A DNA stretch of 64,000 nucleotides from Burkholderia catarinensis (GCF_001883705.2 NZ_MDEQ02000007.1:1-64000); one strand, 5' to 3'. Positions 8,934 through 19,625 are shown, counted from the stretch's first letter. Notes: generated by a model from the sequence alone, not told the origin. Numbers and translations are program-made.

Positions 8934-9779
8934 TCAGAACAGCCGCAGCAGCCCGTCGAGGCCGACGTGATCGAATGCGACCGTCGCCGCATCGCGCACG
9001 ACGGGCTTCGCGTGGAACGCGACCGACAGCCCGGCTTCGGCCATCATCTTCAGGTCGTTCGACCCGTCGCCCATCGCGATCGCGCGGCTCGGCGCGAAGC
9101 CGAGCGACGCGCACGTGTCGCGCAGCAGGCGCGCCTTCACGTCGGCATTGACGATCTCGCCGAGCACCTTGCCGGTCAGCTTGCCGTCGACGATCTCGAG
9201 CGTGTTCGCATGCGCGTAGTCGAGGCCGAGGCGCGCCTTCAGCCGCTCGGTGAAGAACGTGAAGCCGCCCGATACGAGCAGCGTCTTCATGCCGGCGGCC
9301 TTCACGCCGGCGAGCATCGTCTCGGCGCCCGGCGACAGTTGCAGCCGCTCCTCGTACACGCGTTCGAGCGCCTGCGCGTCGAGTCCGGCCAGCAGCGCGA
9401 CGCGGCGCGTGAGGCTTTCGTTGAAGTCGCGGATCTCGCCGCGCATCGACGCTTCGGTGATCTCGGCGACCTGCGTTTTCAGCCCGCAGAAATCGGCGAT
9501 CTCGTCGATGCATTCGATCGTGATCAGCGTCGAATCCATGTCCATCACGGCGAGCCCGAAATCGCCGAGCGTGTGGCCGGCCTCGACGAACCCGAAGTCG
9601 AGCGCGTGCGTGCCGCAGTACGCGTCGATGTCGAGACGCTGCGCCGGGTTCGCGTTTTCGATGCGCAGCGCGTGATCGTCGGTCTGCACGATGCGGGTGC
9701 CGCGCGACAGCGCGAGCAGCGGTTTGTGATGGGCGTCCGACAGCGGCGCAAGACTCTGGATGACGAGATTGTGGGTCAT
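8934..9779 (-). CDS. serB: phosphoserine phosphatase
   Basis: This enzyme dephosphorylates phosphoserine, the last step of serine synthesis. The 281-residue HAD-superfamily protein has the nucleophile motif MDMDSTLITIE (about residues 78-88), motif II in LVSGGFTFF, a conserved Lys, and motif III GDGSNDLKMM. The N-terminal 75 residues match the extra domain of SerB. ATG 9779 gives MTHNLVIQSLAPLS; the same frame stays open for a further 2.4 kb, but that is an artefact of GC bias. Confidence 0.94.
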   Translation of the reverse strand: MTHNLVIQSLAPLSDAHHKPLLALSRGTRIVQTDDHALRIENANPAQRLDIDAYCGTHALDFGFVEAGHTLGDFGLAVMDMDSTLITIECIDEIADFCGLKTQVAEITEASMRGEIRDFNESLTRRVALLAGLDAQALERVYEERLQLSPGAETMLAGVKAAGMKTLLVSGGFTFFTERLKARLGLDYAHANTLEIVDGKLTGKVLGEIVNADVKARLLRDTCASLGFAPSRAIAMGDGSNDLKMMAEAGLSVAFHAKPVVRDAATVAFDHVGLDGLLRLF

Positions 9780-9946
9780 GACGAGATCGTTGGGAGGCGA
9801 ATGAAATGCGTGCGCGGCCAACGGGCGGCCGCCTGCGGACGCGGGCCCCGTCCGGCTGCGGGCCATTGCGTCGCGAACGCGCCATTGTAGCCGGTTGGCC
9901 GCGCCCGGCGAGCAGGGCCGGGGCGAAACCGTGCGCGGCGCCGCGG

Positions 9947-10888
9947 TTATTGCCCGTCCGCGCGATCCCAGTACGGCGGATCGCCGAAATGCTCGGCCAG
10001 GAACGCGATGAACGCGAGCGTCTTCAGCGGCACATGCGCGCGGCTCGGATAAACGGCCCAGATCGCGACGTCGTCCGCGAACGGATAGTCGTCGAGCACC
10101 GTGACGAGCGCGCCGCTCGCGAGCAGCGGGCCGACGTCCCAGGTCGACTTGATCGCGATGCCGAAACCGTCGGCGAGCGCCTCGCGGATCGCCTCGCCGT
10201 TGCTCGCGACGAGCCGGCCGCCGACCCGCACGGTGAGTGGGCCTTGCGGCGTGGCGAACGACCAGTCGCGCTGGTCGCCGAGGATCACGCATTCGTGTTG
10301 CGCAAGGTCGGCCGGGTGGCGCGGCGTGCCGTGCTCGGCGAGATACGCGGGCGAGCAGCACAGCACGCGGCGGTTCACGGCGAGCTTGCGCGCGACGAGC
10401 GTCGAATCCTTCAGCGCGCCGACGCGGATCGCGACGTCGTAGCCGTCGTCGACGAGATCGACGATCTCGTCGGACAGCCGCAGGTCGAGCGAGACGGAGG
10501 GATAGCGGCGCAGGAACGTGGGAATCACCGGCGCGACATGCTGGCGGCCGAACGACGACGACATCGACACCTTCAGCCGCCCGTACGGCTCGCTGCGGCC
10601 ACGGCCGACCGATGCGCGCGCGGCGTCGGCGGCCGACAGCAGCGCGTCGGCGTGCGCCATGAAGACCTCGCCGTCCTGTGTGAGGCTGATGCGGCGCGTG
10701 GTGCGGTGCAGCAGCCGCGCGCCGAGCTGGCGTTCGAGCTGCGCGATGCGCGCGCTCGCGACCGCGGCCGACACGCCGAACTCGCGCCCGGCCGCGGTGA
10801 CGTTCGCGAGCAGCGCCGCGCGCACGAACAGCGCGACGTCGAGCAGGTCGAGCGGCTTGTCGGGGGCTGGAATCGGATCGGGCGCCAT
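9947..10888 (-). CDS. LysR-family transcriptional regulator
   Basis: This 313-residue regulator has the LysR winged helix-turn-helix near residues 18-75 (FGVSAAVASARIAQLERQLGARLLHRTTRR) and a periplasmic-binding-like effector domain after it. It is divergent from the oxidoreductase gene at 11013 with 124 bp between them, the usual arrangement for a LysR protein and its target. A perfect 9-bp inverted repeat at 10899-10919 in the shared promoter is a candidate binding site. The inducer is unknown. Confidence 0.9.
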   Translation of the reverse strand: MAPDPIPAPDKPLDLLDVALFVRAALLANVTAAGREFGVSAAVASARIAQLERQLGARLLHRTTRRISLTQDGEVFMAHADALLSAADAARASVGRGRSEPYGRLKVSMSSSFGRQHVAPVIPTFLRRYPSVSLDLRLSDEIVDLVDDGYDVAIRVGALKDSTLVARKLAVNRRVLCCSPAYLAEHGTPRHPADLAQHECVILGDQRDWSFATPQGPLTVRVGGRLVASNGEAIREALADGFGIAIKSTWDVGPLLASGALVTVLDDYPFADDVAIWAVYPSRAHVPLKTLAFIAFLAEHFGDPPYWDRADGQ

Positions 10889-10898
10889 TGTTCTGAAA

Positions 10899-10919
10899 TT
10901 CCTGAAAATGTTTCAGGAA
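10899..10919. promoter_or_regulatory. inverted repeat, candidate LysR operator
   Basis: TTCCTGAAA (10899-10907), a 3-bp spacer ATG, then TTTCAGGAA (10911-10919) make a perfect 9-bp inverted repeat. It starts about 10 bp upstream of the LysR start codon and lies in the divergent promoter. It contains the T-N11-A type core that LysR proteins bind, so autoregulation plus control of the oxidoreductase is inferred. Confidence 0.6.
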
Positions 10920-11012
10920 ATATAGCGGTTTTCTAGAAGGATCGGGTTGCCTACGATGGCGTTCATGAGGCTGCGCCGCAGCCCGCTCGGTTTCCCTGCA
11001 AGGAGTTTCGTG

Positions 11013-12029
11013 ATGAAAGCCGTTGGATTGACCCGCTATCTGCCGATCGACGACCCGCAAGCCCTGCTCGACGTGGAGCTGCCGCAGCCCGTGCCGGGCC
11101 CGCGCGACCTGCTCGTGAAGGTCGAGGCCATTTCCGTGAATCCGGTGGACACCAAGGTGCGCGCGCCGAAGCCGCAGGTCGAGGACACGCCGCGCGTGCT
11201 CGGCTGGGATGCCGCCGGCACGGTCGTCGCGGTCGGCGCGGACGTCACGCTGTTCCGGCCCGGCGACGAGGTGTTCTACGCGGGCAGCATCACGCGGCCG
11301 GGTGCGAACAGCGAATTTCATGCGGTCGACGAGCGGATCGCCGCGCTGAAGCCGCGCACGCTCGATTTCGCCGCGGCGGCCGCGCTGCCGCTGACCGCGC
11401 TGACCGCGTGGGAGGCGCTGTTCGACCGGCTGCGCGTGTCGCCGCAGGGCGCGGACGCCGGCAAGTCGGTGTTGATCATCGGCGGCGCGGGTGGCGTGGG
11501 TTCGATCGCGATCCAGCTCGCGAAGACGCTCGGCAAACTGCACGTGATCGCGACCGCGTCGCGGCCGGCGTCGGCCGAATGGGTGCGCTCGCTCGGTGCG
11601 GATGCGGTGGTCGACCATTTCGGCGACCTGCCTGCGCAGTTGCGCGAGGCCGGGCATCTGAACGTCGACTACGTGCTGATATTCAACGACACGGACGGCC
11701 ATTTCCCTGCCGCTGCGGAAATCATCCGGCCGCAGGGCGGCATTTGCACGATCGTCGAGAACGGGAAGCCGGTGCCGGTCGAACTGCTGAAGGCGAAGAG
11801 CGCCGCGTTTCACTGGGAATTCATGTTCACGCGCGCCATGTTCGAGACGCCGGACATGATCGAGCAGCACCGGATTCTCGGCGAAGTCGCGCGGCTCGTC
11901 GACAGCGGCACGCTGCGCACGACGCTCGGCGAGCAACTCGGCGCGATCAATGCCGCGAACCTGCGGCGCGCGCACCAGTTGCTCGAGGCCGGGCGCTCGA
12001 TCGGCAAGCTCGTGCTGAGCGGCTTCTGA
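11013..12029 (+). CDS. zinc-type alcohol dehydrogenase-like / quinone oxidoreductase-family protein
   Basis: This 338-residue MDR-superfamily oxidoreductase is likely NADPH-dependent and reduces quinones or enals. It has the GroES-like N-terminal domain (VKVEAISVNPVDTKVR, GWDAAGTVVAVG) and a Rossmann domain with VLIIGGAGGVGSIAIQLAK. The structural-zinc cysteines are absent, as in the ZADH/QOR branch. ATG 11013 was chosen because AAGGAG lies 8 bases upstream; the longer frame from 10947 runs through the promoter. It is divergent from, and probably controlled by, the LysR gene at 9947. Confidence 0.85.
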   Translation: MKAVGLTRYLPIDDPQALLDVELPQPVPGPRDLLVKVEAISVNPVDTKVRAPKPQVEDTPRVLGWDAAGTVVAVGADVTLFRPGDEVFYAGSITRPGANSEFHAVDERIAALKPRTLDFAAAAALPLTALTAWEALFDRLRVSPQGADAGKSVLIIGGAGGVGSIAIQLAKTLGKLHVIATASRPASAEWVRSLGADAVVDHFGDLPAQLREAGHLNVDYVLIFNDTDGHFPAAAEIIRPQGGICTIVENGKPVPVELLKAKSAAFHWEFMFTRAMFETPDMIEQHRILGEVARLVDSGTLRTTLGEQLGAINAANLRRAHQLLEAGRSIGKLVLSGF

Positions 12030-12150
12030 ACCGGCAGCACGCGTAGGGTCGCGGCGCCGCGAACGCAAGCGGGGTAACACCCGATGCGTTTGCGGCGCAC
12101 TGCATGCCGCTTGGCGGTAGACTGGCAACGCATCATGCATCGAAAACCGC

Positions 12151-12168
12151 GCGGCACGCGCGTGCCGC
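12151..12168. repeat. 18-bp perfect palindrome upstream of an exported-protein gene
   Basis: GCGGCACGC followed directly by GCGTGCCGC is a perfect 18-bp palindrome. It lies 20 bp before the start codon at 12189 and 8 bp before the AAGGAGGT ribosome-binding site, so it may be an operator. Confidence 0.45.
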
Positions 12169-12188
12169 CGCATTACAAGGAGGTCAGC

Positions 12189-12740
12189 ATGAGCCAACGC
12201 AGCTTGTCAGTCGCCGCATCGTGGCCGGTCGTGTTCGCGGCGGCGTGCGTCAGCGCGAGCGTATTCGCGGCGCCGCCGGTCAAGGGCAGCCTGAAGGGCG
12301 GCGGTACGGGACAGCTCGAATACACCGTCAAGGTCGACTCGAAGACCTTCGGCAATACGCAGGAGACCCGCAAGATCCGCTCGGGCGAAACGGACGACTT
12401 CAACTGGAAGTCGGTGCCGCCGAGCGGCGCGGTCGCGATGCCGAGCGGCTGCCCGAACGCCGACAACCTGCCGCGCGACGAGAACGGCGCGATGGTGCGC
12501 CAGACCCAGGTGCGGCTCGCGCCGTCGGTCGACGCGAAGGGGACCGCGAACGTGCAGCTGAGCTTCCAGGCGGCCGCGCCGAAGGGCACGCGCAACGTGA
12601 CGGCCGGCGGCAAGTCGCTGCAGTGTCCGGACGTCGTGTCGGTGAGCCAGGTGAAGTGGGTGTCGATCCCGACCAACGGCGGTTCGAAGTCCGTCACGAT
12701 GAGCGACGGCACGAAGGTGACGGTGTCGATCAAGCGCTGA
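12189..12740 (+). CDS. exported hypothetical protein
   Basis: This is a 183-residue secreted protein with signal peptide residues 1-26 (cleavage after VFAA). The mature protein is basic and rich in Lys, Gly, Ser and Thr, with a likely beta-sandwich pattern (GTGQLEYTVKVDSKTFG, TKVTVSIKR at the end). Two cysteines (in PSGCPN and LQCPDV) could form a disulfide in the periplasm. It may belong to a Burkholderiales-restricted family of unknown function. The ribosome-binding site AAGGAGGTC is near-perfect, which suggests high expression. Confidence 0.8.
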   Translation: MSQRSLSVAASWPVVFAAACVSASVFAAPPVKGSLKGGGTGQLEYTVKVDSKTFGNTQETRKIRSGETDDFNWKSVPPSGAVAMPSGCPNADNLPRDENGAMVRQTQVRLAPSVDAKGTANVQLSFQAAAPKGTRNVTAGGKSLQCPDVVSVSQVKWVSIPTNGGSKSVTMSDGTKVTVSIKR

Positions 12741-12894
12741 GCGGCACGCGCGGGCCGGCGGCGCGGCCGGTGCGCGCGCAACGGATTCGACCGGCGGGAC
12801 GAGCAGGGCGGCACGTGACCGTTTCGTGTCGCCGTCACGTTCTTTCCTGCGACCTTCTTCGCGGTACATTCGCGGTACAGTGCCGCGGTAACGG

Positions 12895-12919
12895 CGTGAC
12901 GTCATGCGGATGTCACGCT
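12895..12919. promoter_or_regulatory. inverted repeat upstream of the PliI-like gene
   Basis: GCGTGAC (12895-12901) and GTCACGC (12913-12919) form a 7-bp inverted repeat with an 11-bp spacer, 40 bp before the start codon at 12959. Just upstream, TTCGCGGTACA occurs twice in tandem (about 12869-12890). Either could be a regulator site; function is inferred only from position. Confidence 0.35.
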
Positions 12920-12958
12920 ATGCTCGGCCCATCTCTACTTTCCCGTCATGACATCCCG

Positions 12959-13432
12959 ATGAAATTCCGACTGCGCGTGTTGCTGTCCGCCATTGCATTC
13001 GTCGCCGCACACGCGCAGGCGGCCGACGATTGCAGTTTCGTGAAGAAGGTCGAGCTGCCGTCGCGGCAGCAGATGGCTGTCGTGTCGAGCGGCGCACTCG
13101 AACCGTGCTCGACCGGCAGCTACGCGGTGCGCGTGTATTCGACCGCGCATGCCGCGCCCGGCTTCGATACCGACGATTACGTGACGGGTGCGCTGCATGC
13201 GCGCGACGGGACGCTCACCGATGCGTTCACGGCCGACCTCGGCGTGCGGGCGCCGCAGGCGCTCGTCGTGACGACACGCTCGGCCGGCAGCGGCGGCTAT
13301 GTCGGCGCGCAGGCCTATGTGACGACGCCGCGCGCGGTGCGGCTCGTCGCGTCCGTCGACGGGCTCGCGCCCGGCGCGGACCTCGCAGCCGCGCTGCGGC
13401 AGGCGATCGGCAAGCGCCGCGGCGCACGCTGA
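12959..13432 (+). CDS. exported protein, probable PliI-family lysozyme inhibitor
   Basis: This is a 157-residue secreted protein with signal peptide 1-21 (cleavage after HAQA). The mature part has FVKKVELPSRQQMAVVSSGALEPCSTGSYAVRVYS, which resembles the PliI family of periplasmic inhibitors of invertebrate-type lysozyme, including the E-P-x-S-x-GSYxVRxYS segment. Two cysteines (DDCSF and EPCST) could form a disulfide. PliI proteins protect the wall from host or predator lysozyme. The family call rests on remembered motif similarity, so it is moderate. Confidence 0.55.
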   Translation: MKFRLRVLLSAIAFVAAHAQAADDCSFVKKVELPSRQQMAVVSSGALEPCSTGSYAVRVYSTAHAAPGFDTDDYVTGALHARDGTLTDAFTADLGVRAPQALVVTTRSAGSGGYVGAQAYVTTPRAVRLVASVDGLAPGADLAAALRQAIGKRRGAR

Positions 13433-13469
13433 GCGCACACCGCGCGAATGCATCGCGCGCCGCCGCGTG

Positions 13470-14272
13470 TCAGTGCGCCGCGCGCTCTTCGAGCCGCGAC
13501 GCGAGAAAGCGGTGGTCGGCCGAGAACAGCCGGCGATAGGTCATCAGCACGGCGCCAACGGTGCCGAGCGCGGAGGCCGCGGCAATCAGGAACATGATCA
13601 CGATCTGGTAGCGCACGGCCTGCAGCGGCGACTGGCCGGCCAGCACCTGGCCCGTCATCATCCCCGGCAGGCTGACGACGCCGACGACGGCCATCTGGTT
13701 CAGCGTCGGCAGCATGCCCGCGCGCACGGCCTGGCGCGCGGCGTCCTGCGCGGCTTCCCAGCGCGTCGCGCCCAGCGCGAGCGCGGTCTCGACGCGGTCG
13801 CGGCGGGCCGTGAGCTCTTCCATCATCCGCTCGACGCCGAGCGACACGCCCGTCAGCGTATTGCCGAGAATCATCCCGAGGATCGGGATCGCGTATTGCG
13901 GCGCGTACCACGGATGGATGCGGATCACGACGAACAGGCCGACGGCCGCGACGAACCAGCTGCTGAACCAGATCGACGCGATGCTGTCGATGCGCTGGCC
14001 GCGGTACGTGCGCTTGCCGCGTCCCGCACCGGCGAAACCGGCGATCAGCGTCATCAGCGCGGTGAGCGGCAGCACGACGTACCAGTGCGGATGGCCGAAT
14101 ACCCAGCCGAGCACGTAGCCGATCGCAAGCAACTGGACGACGGTGCGCGTTGCCGCGAGCGCGAGCTTGCGGCCGAGGCCGAGCGACAGCGCTGCCGAGA
14201 TCGCGCCGTTGACGGCGACGAGCGCGGCGGCGATGCCGACGTCGACGAGGCTCAGGTCCTGCAGGGACGGGC

Positions 14273-14276
<4 letters not shown>
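13470..14276 (-). CDS. fetB: iron export ABC transporter permease FetB
   Basis: This 268-residue inner-membrane permease belongs to the FetB/YbbM (UPF0014) family, which exports iron and protects against oxidative stress in E. coli. Several hydrophobic helices are visible, and the family segments NTLTGVSLGVERM, ALGATRWEAAQDAARQAVRAGMLPTLNQM and SLPGMMTGQVLAGQSPLQAVRYQI are intact. Its ATG overlaps the fetA stop codon by 4 bp, so the two are translationally coupled. ATG 14276 removes an upstream read-through part of the frame. Confidence 0.9.
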
Positions 14277-14974
<698 letters not shown>

Positions 14975-15130
14975 GTCACAAATGAAAAAAAGCGTTAATG
15001 GCGGCGAAGGGGCGGCACGGCGTGCGTCATAATACCGGTCGAAAAGCCGCGGGTGTCGTGCGCCGTTCGTCCACGCAAGCGGCCCGACATGGTGCGGCAA
15101 CATTTCATTCAGAACAACAACGGAACCGCC

Positions 15131-17404
15131 ATGACGCTAACCCGAGCCATCGGCAAATCGGCTGCATGGGTCGTCGGTATCGTCGCGGTGCTCATCGCGG
15201 CGGCCGGCGTCTTTCTCTTCACGTTCGACTGGAACCGCGCGAAGCCGTGGGTCAACGAACAGGCGAGTGCCGCGCTCGGCCGCCCGTTCGCGATCAACGG
15301 CGATCTCAAGGTCGGCTGGCGTCGCCCCGACGGCGAGACCGGCTGGCGCGCATGGGTGCCCTGGCCGAGCTTTTCGGCCACGCAGCTCGAGATCGGCAAC
15401 CCCGACTGGGCGAAGGCGCCCAAGTTCGTCACGCTCGATGCCGCGCACTTCGATCTCGCGATCCTGCCGCTGCTCGCGCACGAGATCGTCATCCCGTCGA
15501 TCGACGTCGTGAATCCGGCCGTCGACCTCGAACGGCTCGCCGACGGCCGCAACACGTGGACCTTCCAGTTCAAGCAATCGTCGCAGCCGTCGCCGTGGAA
15601 GGTGCGGCTCGACAGCTTCGGCTTCGCGAAGGGCACCGTCACGTATCGCGACGCGATCACGAAGGCCGACCTGACCGTCGCGATCGATACGCTCGGGCAG
15701 CCGATTCCGCTCGGCGACGTGCTGAAGGAACAGGAGCAGACGTCGCGTGCGGCATCGGCGCAGCGTGTCGGCAAGCGCGGCGCCGCGCAGTTGAGCGCGA
15801 AGGTCAACGAGGAGGCCGCGTCGAGTGCTTCCGCGGCGCAGGCTGCGAGCGCGGCGCCGTCCGCGGGCGCTTCGGCTGCGTCTTCCGTCGCTTCGGCTTC
15901 CTCGTCTACTTCTTCCGCATCGGCGGCGTCCGGCGCAAGCGGCGCCGCGGCGCCCGCGAAGCCGTCGGGCCCGACGTACGCGTTCGGGCTGAAGGTCGAC
16001 GGCCGCTACAAGAACGTGCCGATCAGTGGCACCGGCAAGGTGGGCGGCGTGCTGGCGGTCGAGGACACGACACGGCCGTTCCCGCTGCAGGCCGACGTGA
16101 AGGCCGGCGACACGCGGCTCGCGATCGTCGGCACGCTGACCGATCCGATGCATCTCGCGGCGATCGACATGCGGCTGTGGCTGCAGGGCACGTCGATGTC
16201 GCACCTTTACCAGCTCACCGGCATCACGTTGCCCGACACGCCGCCGTATGCGACCGAAGGGCGGCTGATCGGCAACTTCAAGCGGAACGCGAGCACGTTC
16301 CGCTATGAGAATTTCAACGGCCGCGTCGGCGGCAGCGATCTCGAAGGCACGCTCACCTATGCGCAGCGCGAGCCGCGACCGAAGCTGTCGGGCGAGCTCG
16401 TGTCGAACCTGCTGCAGTTCTCCGATCTCGCCCCGGTGATCGGCGCGGATACGGCCGCGAGCAAGGCCAAGCGCGGCGACACGACGCGCCAGCCGCCGGA
16501 CCGGGTGCTCCCGGTCGAGACGTTCCGCACCGACCGCTGGCGCGCGATCGACACGGACGTGAAGTTCACCGGCCGCAAGCTGATCAAGAGCGCGAACCTG
16601 CCGATCACCAACCTGTACACGCACATCCTGCTGCAGGACGGCGTGCTGACGCTCGAACCGCTGCAGTTCGGCGTCGCGGGCGGCACGCTCGCGACGACCG
16701 CGCATCTCGACGGTAGCCGCACGCCGCTGAAGGGCCGCTTCACGGTGGCTGCGCGCCACCTGAAGCTCAAGCAGCTGTTCCCGACGCAGAAGGTCATGCA
16801 GTCGGCGTTCGGCGAGATCAACGGCGACGCGTCGCTGTCGGCGACCGGCAACTCGCCCGCGGCACTCGCGGCGACGTCGACCGGCGAAGTGAAGGCGCTC
16901 ATCACGGACGGCCGCATCAGCCGCCTGCTGATGGAAGCGGCGGGGCTGAACGTCGCGAACGTCGTCTACGAGAAGCTATTCGGCAACCGCGACGTGAACA
17001 TCAATTGCGCGGCGATCGACTTCGTTGCGACCGACGGCATTCTCGACCCGAAGGTGTTCGCGCTCGATACCGACGACGCGCTGATCAACGTCGACGGCCC
17101 GGTCAACCTGCGCGACGAATCGATCGACCTGAAGATCCATCCGCATACGAAGGGCTTCCGGATCTTCTCGCTGCGCTCGCCGCTGTACGCGAAGGGCACG
17201 TTCAAGAACCCGAAGGTCGGCGTCGACGCGGGTGCGCTCGCGCTGCGCGCCGGCGCGATGATCGGGCTCGGGCTGATCAACCCGTTCGCGGCGCTGATCC
17301 CGCTGATCGCGCCGAGCAACAACCGGGATGTGCCGTGTTCGGAGCTGTTCGGGCAGATGAAGGCCAAGGCGGCGCAGAAGGCGGCCGCGAAGGCCGGCAA
17401 GTGA
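15131..17404 (+). CDS. AsmA-family protein
   Basis: This is a 757-residue envelope protein anchored by one N-terminal membrane segment (residues 12-33, AAWVVGIVAVLIAAAGVFLF) with the rest in the periplasm. The N-terminal AsmA domain (PFAINGDLKVGW, LVNPAVDLERLADGRNTW-like) and the C-terminal AsmA-like region are clear. The family forms bridge-like beta-groove proteins linked to lipid transport to the outer membrane. Residues about 225-300 are an Ala/Ser-rich insert of low complexity, with long Ser codon runs, that interrupts the domain. It is a single gene, divergent from fetAB. Confidence 0.87.
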   Translation: MTLTRAIGKSAAWVVGIVAVLIAAAGVFLFTFDWNRAKPWVNEQASAALGRPFAINGDLKVGWRRPDGETGWRAWVPWPSFSATQLEIGNPDWAKAPKFVTLDAAHFDLAILPLLAHEIVIPSIDVVNPAVDLERLADGRNTWTFQFKQSSQPSPWKVRLDSFGFAKGTVTYRDAITKADLTVAIDTLGQPIPLGDVLKEQEQTSRAASAQRVGKRGAAQLSAKVNEEAASSASAAQAASAAPSAGASAASSVASASSSTSSASAASGASGAAAPAKPSGPTYAFGLKVDGRYKNVPISGTGKVGGVLAVEDTTRPFPLQADVKAGDTRLAIVGTLTDPMHLAAIDMRLWLQGTSMSHLYQLTGITLPDTPPYATEGRLIGNFKRNASTFRYENFNGRVGGSDLEGTLTYAQREPRPKLSGELVSNLLQFSDLAPVIGADTAASKAKRGDTTRQPPDRVLPVETFRTDRWRAIDTDVKFTGRKLIKSANLPITNLYTHILLQDGVLTLEPLQFGVAGGTLATTAHLDGSRTPLKGRFTVAARHLKLKQLFPTQKVMQSAFGEINGDASLSATGNSPAALAATSTGEVKALITDGRISRLLMEAAGLNVANVVYEKLFGNRDVNINCAAIDFVATDGILDPKVFALDTDDALINVDGPVNLRDESIDLKIHPHTKGFRIFSLRSPLYAKGTFKNPKVGVDAGALALRAGAMIGLGLINPFAALIPLIAPSNNRDVPCSELFGQMKAKAAQKAAAKAGK

Positions 17405-17410
17405 CGCGCG

Positions 17411-17863
17411 TCAGCGGCCCGCGCGCGCCCAGAGCAGTACGGCGTCGACTTCCCGGCCGTCGATCCGCATCGGAGCGACGGTGCCGAGCTGGAGGCGATC
17501 GCCGTCGAGCATGACGGCGCGCTGCTGGACGTTGCCGATCCAGTTCGGGTACAGGCTGACGTCCATTTCGTGGGTCAGCGTGCCGTCGTCGGCGACGCAA
17601 AAGGGGCCGGAATAGGCGATGTAGCCACGGGCGGCGGCCGCGCGCTCGTCGTCGGTGCCGCCGTGCAGGCTGCTGTCCGCATAGGGCGGCCGACCGGCGG
17701 CCATCAACTGGGCGGACATGTAGCCGTCCGGCGTGTAGAGGATCCAGCCGCGCACGTCGCGGCCGAGCGGATAGGTGACCGTGCCGCCGTCGCGCGGGCG
17801 GATTTCGTAGGACACGAGGCGCCATGCGCCGACGAGTTGTTCGCGAAGCTGGCTGGCGAGCAT
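17411..17863 (-). CDS. lipocalin-like domain protein
   Basis: This is a 150-residue cytoplasmic protein with the lipocalin-like signature ([11 protein letters not shown] at the start, then [21 protein letters not shown] and YIAYSGPF). These small beta-barrels are common but mostly uncharacterised. The start was set at ATG 17863, which puts the family motif at the N-terminus. It is convergent with the AsmA-family gene, 6 bp apart, and divergent from ybiT. Confidence 0.8.
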   Translation of the reverse strand: MLASQLREQLVGAWRLVSYEIRPRDGGTVTYPLGRDVRGWILYTPDGYMSAQLMAAGRPPYADSSLHGGTDDERAAAARGYIAYSGPFCVADDGTLTHEMDVSLYPNWIGNVQQRAVMLDGDRLQLGTVAPMRIDGREVDAVLLWARAGR

Positions 17864-18032
17864 GCGGGATTCCGATAAGACGGCGGTGGGGCGCGTGCCG
17901 TCGTGTTGGCGGGCCGCCGGGCGGCGGGCCAGGGGCCCGGAACGCGCGACCGGAACGGCGTGGTCGGCAGTTTCTCCGACACCTGCTAAAATACACGGTT
18001 TTCCGTCGATTTCTCTCTTAACGGGACCTGCT

Positions 18033-19625
18033 GTGCTTTCTACTGCCAACATCACGATGCAATTCGGGCCGAAGCCCTTGTTCGAGAATATCTCGGTCAA
18101 ATTCGGCGAGGGCAACCGCTATGGTCTGATCGGCGCGAACGGCTGCGGCAAGTCGACGTTCATGAAGATCCTCGGCGGCGACCTCGAGCCGAGCGGCGGC
18201 AATGTCGCGCTGGAGCCGAACGTCCGTCTCGGCAAGCTGCGCCAGGACCAGTTCGCGTATGAAGACGTGCGCGTGCTCGACGTCGTGATGATGGGCCACA
18301 CCGAGATGTGGGCCGCGATGACCGAGCGTGACGCGATCTACGCGAACCCCGAAGCCACCGACGACGACTACATGCACGCGGCCGAGCTCGAGGGCAAGTT
18401 CGCCGAATACGGCGGCTACGACGCCGAGGCGCGCGCGGGCGCGCTGCTGCTCGGCATCGGCATCGAGGAGAAGTTCCACAGCGGCACGATGAGCGACGTC
18501 GCGCCGGGCTGGAAGCTGCGCGTGCTGCTCGCGCAGGCGCTGTTCTCGAAGCCGGATGTGCTGCTGCTCGACGAGCCGACCAACAACCTCGACATCAACT
18601 CGATCCGTTGGCTTGAGCAAACGCTCAACGAGTACAACTCGACGATGATCATCATCTCGCACGATCGTCACTTCCTGAACTCGGTATGCACGCACATGGC
18701 CGACATGGACTTCGGCACGCTGAAGGTCTGGCCGGGCAACTACGACGACTACATGCTGGCATCGGCACAGGCGCGCGAGCGCCAGGCCGCGGCGAACACG
18801 CGGGCGAAGGAACGCGTGGCCGAACTGCAGGACTTCGTGCGCCGCTTTTCGGCGAACAAGTCGAAGGCCCGCCAGGCGACGAGCCGCGCGAAGCAGATCG
18901 ACAAGATCAAGATCGAGGAATTCAAGCCGTCGTCGCGCCAGAACCCGTTCATCCGCTTCGAGTTCGAGAAGAAGCTGCACAACGTCGCGGTGGTCGCCGA
19001 AGAGATCACGAAGAAGTACGAGCGCACGATCTTCCAGAACTTCAACCTGTCGGTGCAGCCGGGTGAGCGTATCGCGATCATCGGCGAGAACGGCGCAGGC
19101 AAGACGACGCTGCTGCGTTCGCTGCTCGGCGCGCTCGTGCTCGAGCACGGTACGGTGAAGTGGTCCGAGAACGCGAATGTCGGCTACATGCCGCAGGACA
19201 CGTACGAGGAGTTCCCGAACGACATCACGCTGATGGACTGGATCGACCAGTACCGCAAGGACGGTGACGACGAGACGATGGTGCGCGGCACGCTCGGCCG
19301 CCTGCTGTTCTCGTCGGACGACATCAGGAAGTCGGTGAAGGTGCTGTCGGGCGGCGAGAAGGGCCGCATGATCTGGGGCAAGCTGATGCTCGGCCGCCAC
19401 AACGTGCTGCTGATGGACGAGCCGACCAACCACATGGACATGGAATCGATCGAGTCGCTGCAGATCGCGCTCGAGCAGTTCGAAGGCACGCTGATCTTCG
19501 TGTCGCACGACCGCGAGTTCGTGAGCGGGCTGGCGAACCGGATCATCGAAGTGCGCACGGATGGTACGTTGTTCGACTTCGGCGGCAATTACGAGGAATT
19601 CCTGACGAGCCAGGGGCAGGAGTAA
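18033..19625 (+). CDS. ybiT: ABC-F family ATPase YbiT
   Basis: This is a 530-residue soluble protein with two ABC ATPase cassettes and no membrane domain, the ABC-F layout; these proteins act on the ribosome. Walker A motifs are GANGCGKS and GENGAGKT. The linker between the cassettes is basic ([16 protein letters not shown]). Both Walker B motifs ([22 protein letters not shown]) keep their catalytic Glu. The opening [21 protein letters not shown] matches YbiT rather than EttA, Uup or YheS. The start is GTG 18033; upstream sequence is promoter, with TAAAAT near 17986. Confidence 0.9.
   Translation: MLSTANITMQFGPKPLFENISVKFGEGNRYGLIGANGCGKSTFMKILGGDLEPSGGNVALEPNVRLGKLRQDQFAYEDVRVLDVVMMGHTEMWAAMTERDAIYANPEATDDDYMHAAELEGKFAEYGGYDAEARAGALLLGIGIEEKFHSGTMSDVAPGWKLRVLLAQALFSKPDVLLLDEPTNNLDINSIRWLEQTLNEYNSTMIIISHDRHFLNSVCTHMADMDFGTLKVWPGNYDDYMLASAQARERQAAANTRAKERVAELQDFVRRFSANKSKARQATSRAKQIDKIKIEEFKPSSRQNPFIRFEFEKKLHNVAVVAEEITKKYERTIFQNFNLSVQPGERIAIIGENGAGKTTLLRSLLGALVLEHGTVKWSENANVGYMPQDTYEEFPNDITLMDWIDQYRKDGDDETMVRGTLGRLLFSSDDIRKSVKVLSGGEKGRMIWGKLMLGRHNVLLMDEPTNHMDMESIESLQIALEQFEGTLIFVSHDREFVSGLANRIIEVRTDGTLFDFGGNYEEFLTSQGQE

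Noticed and set aside
8934-12197. 1087-codon open frame on the minus strand covering serB, the LysR gene region and beyond
   Set aside because: Only the serB part reads as protein. The remainder is Arg/Ala-rich shadow of genes in other frames, caused by GC3 bias.
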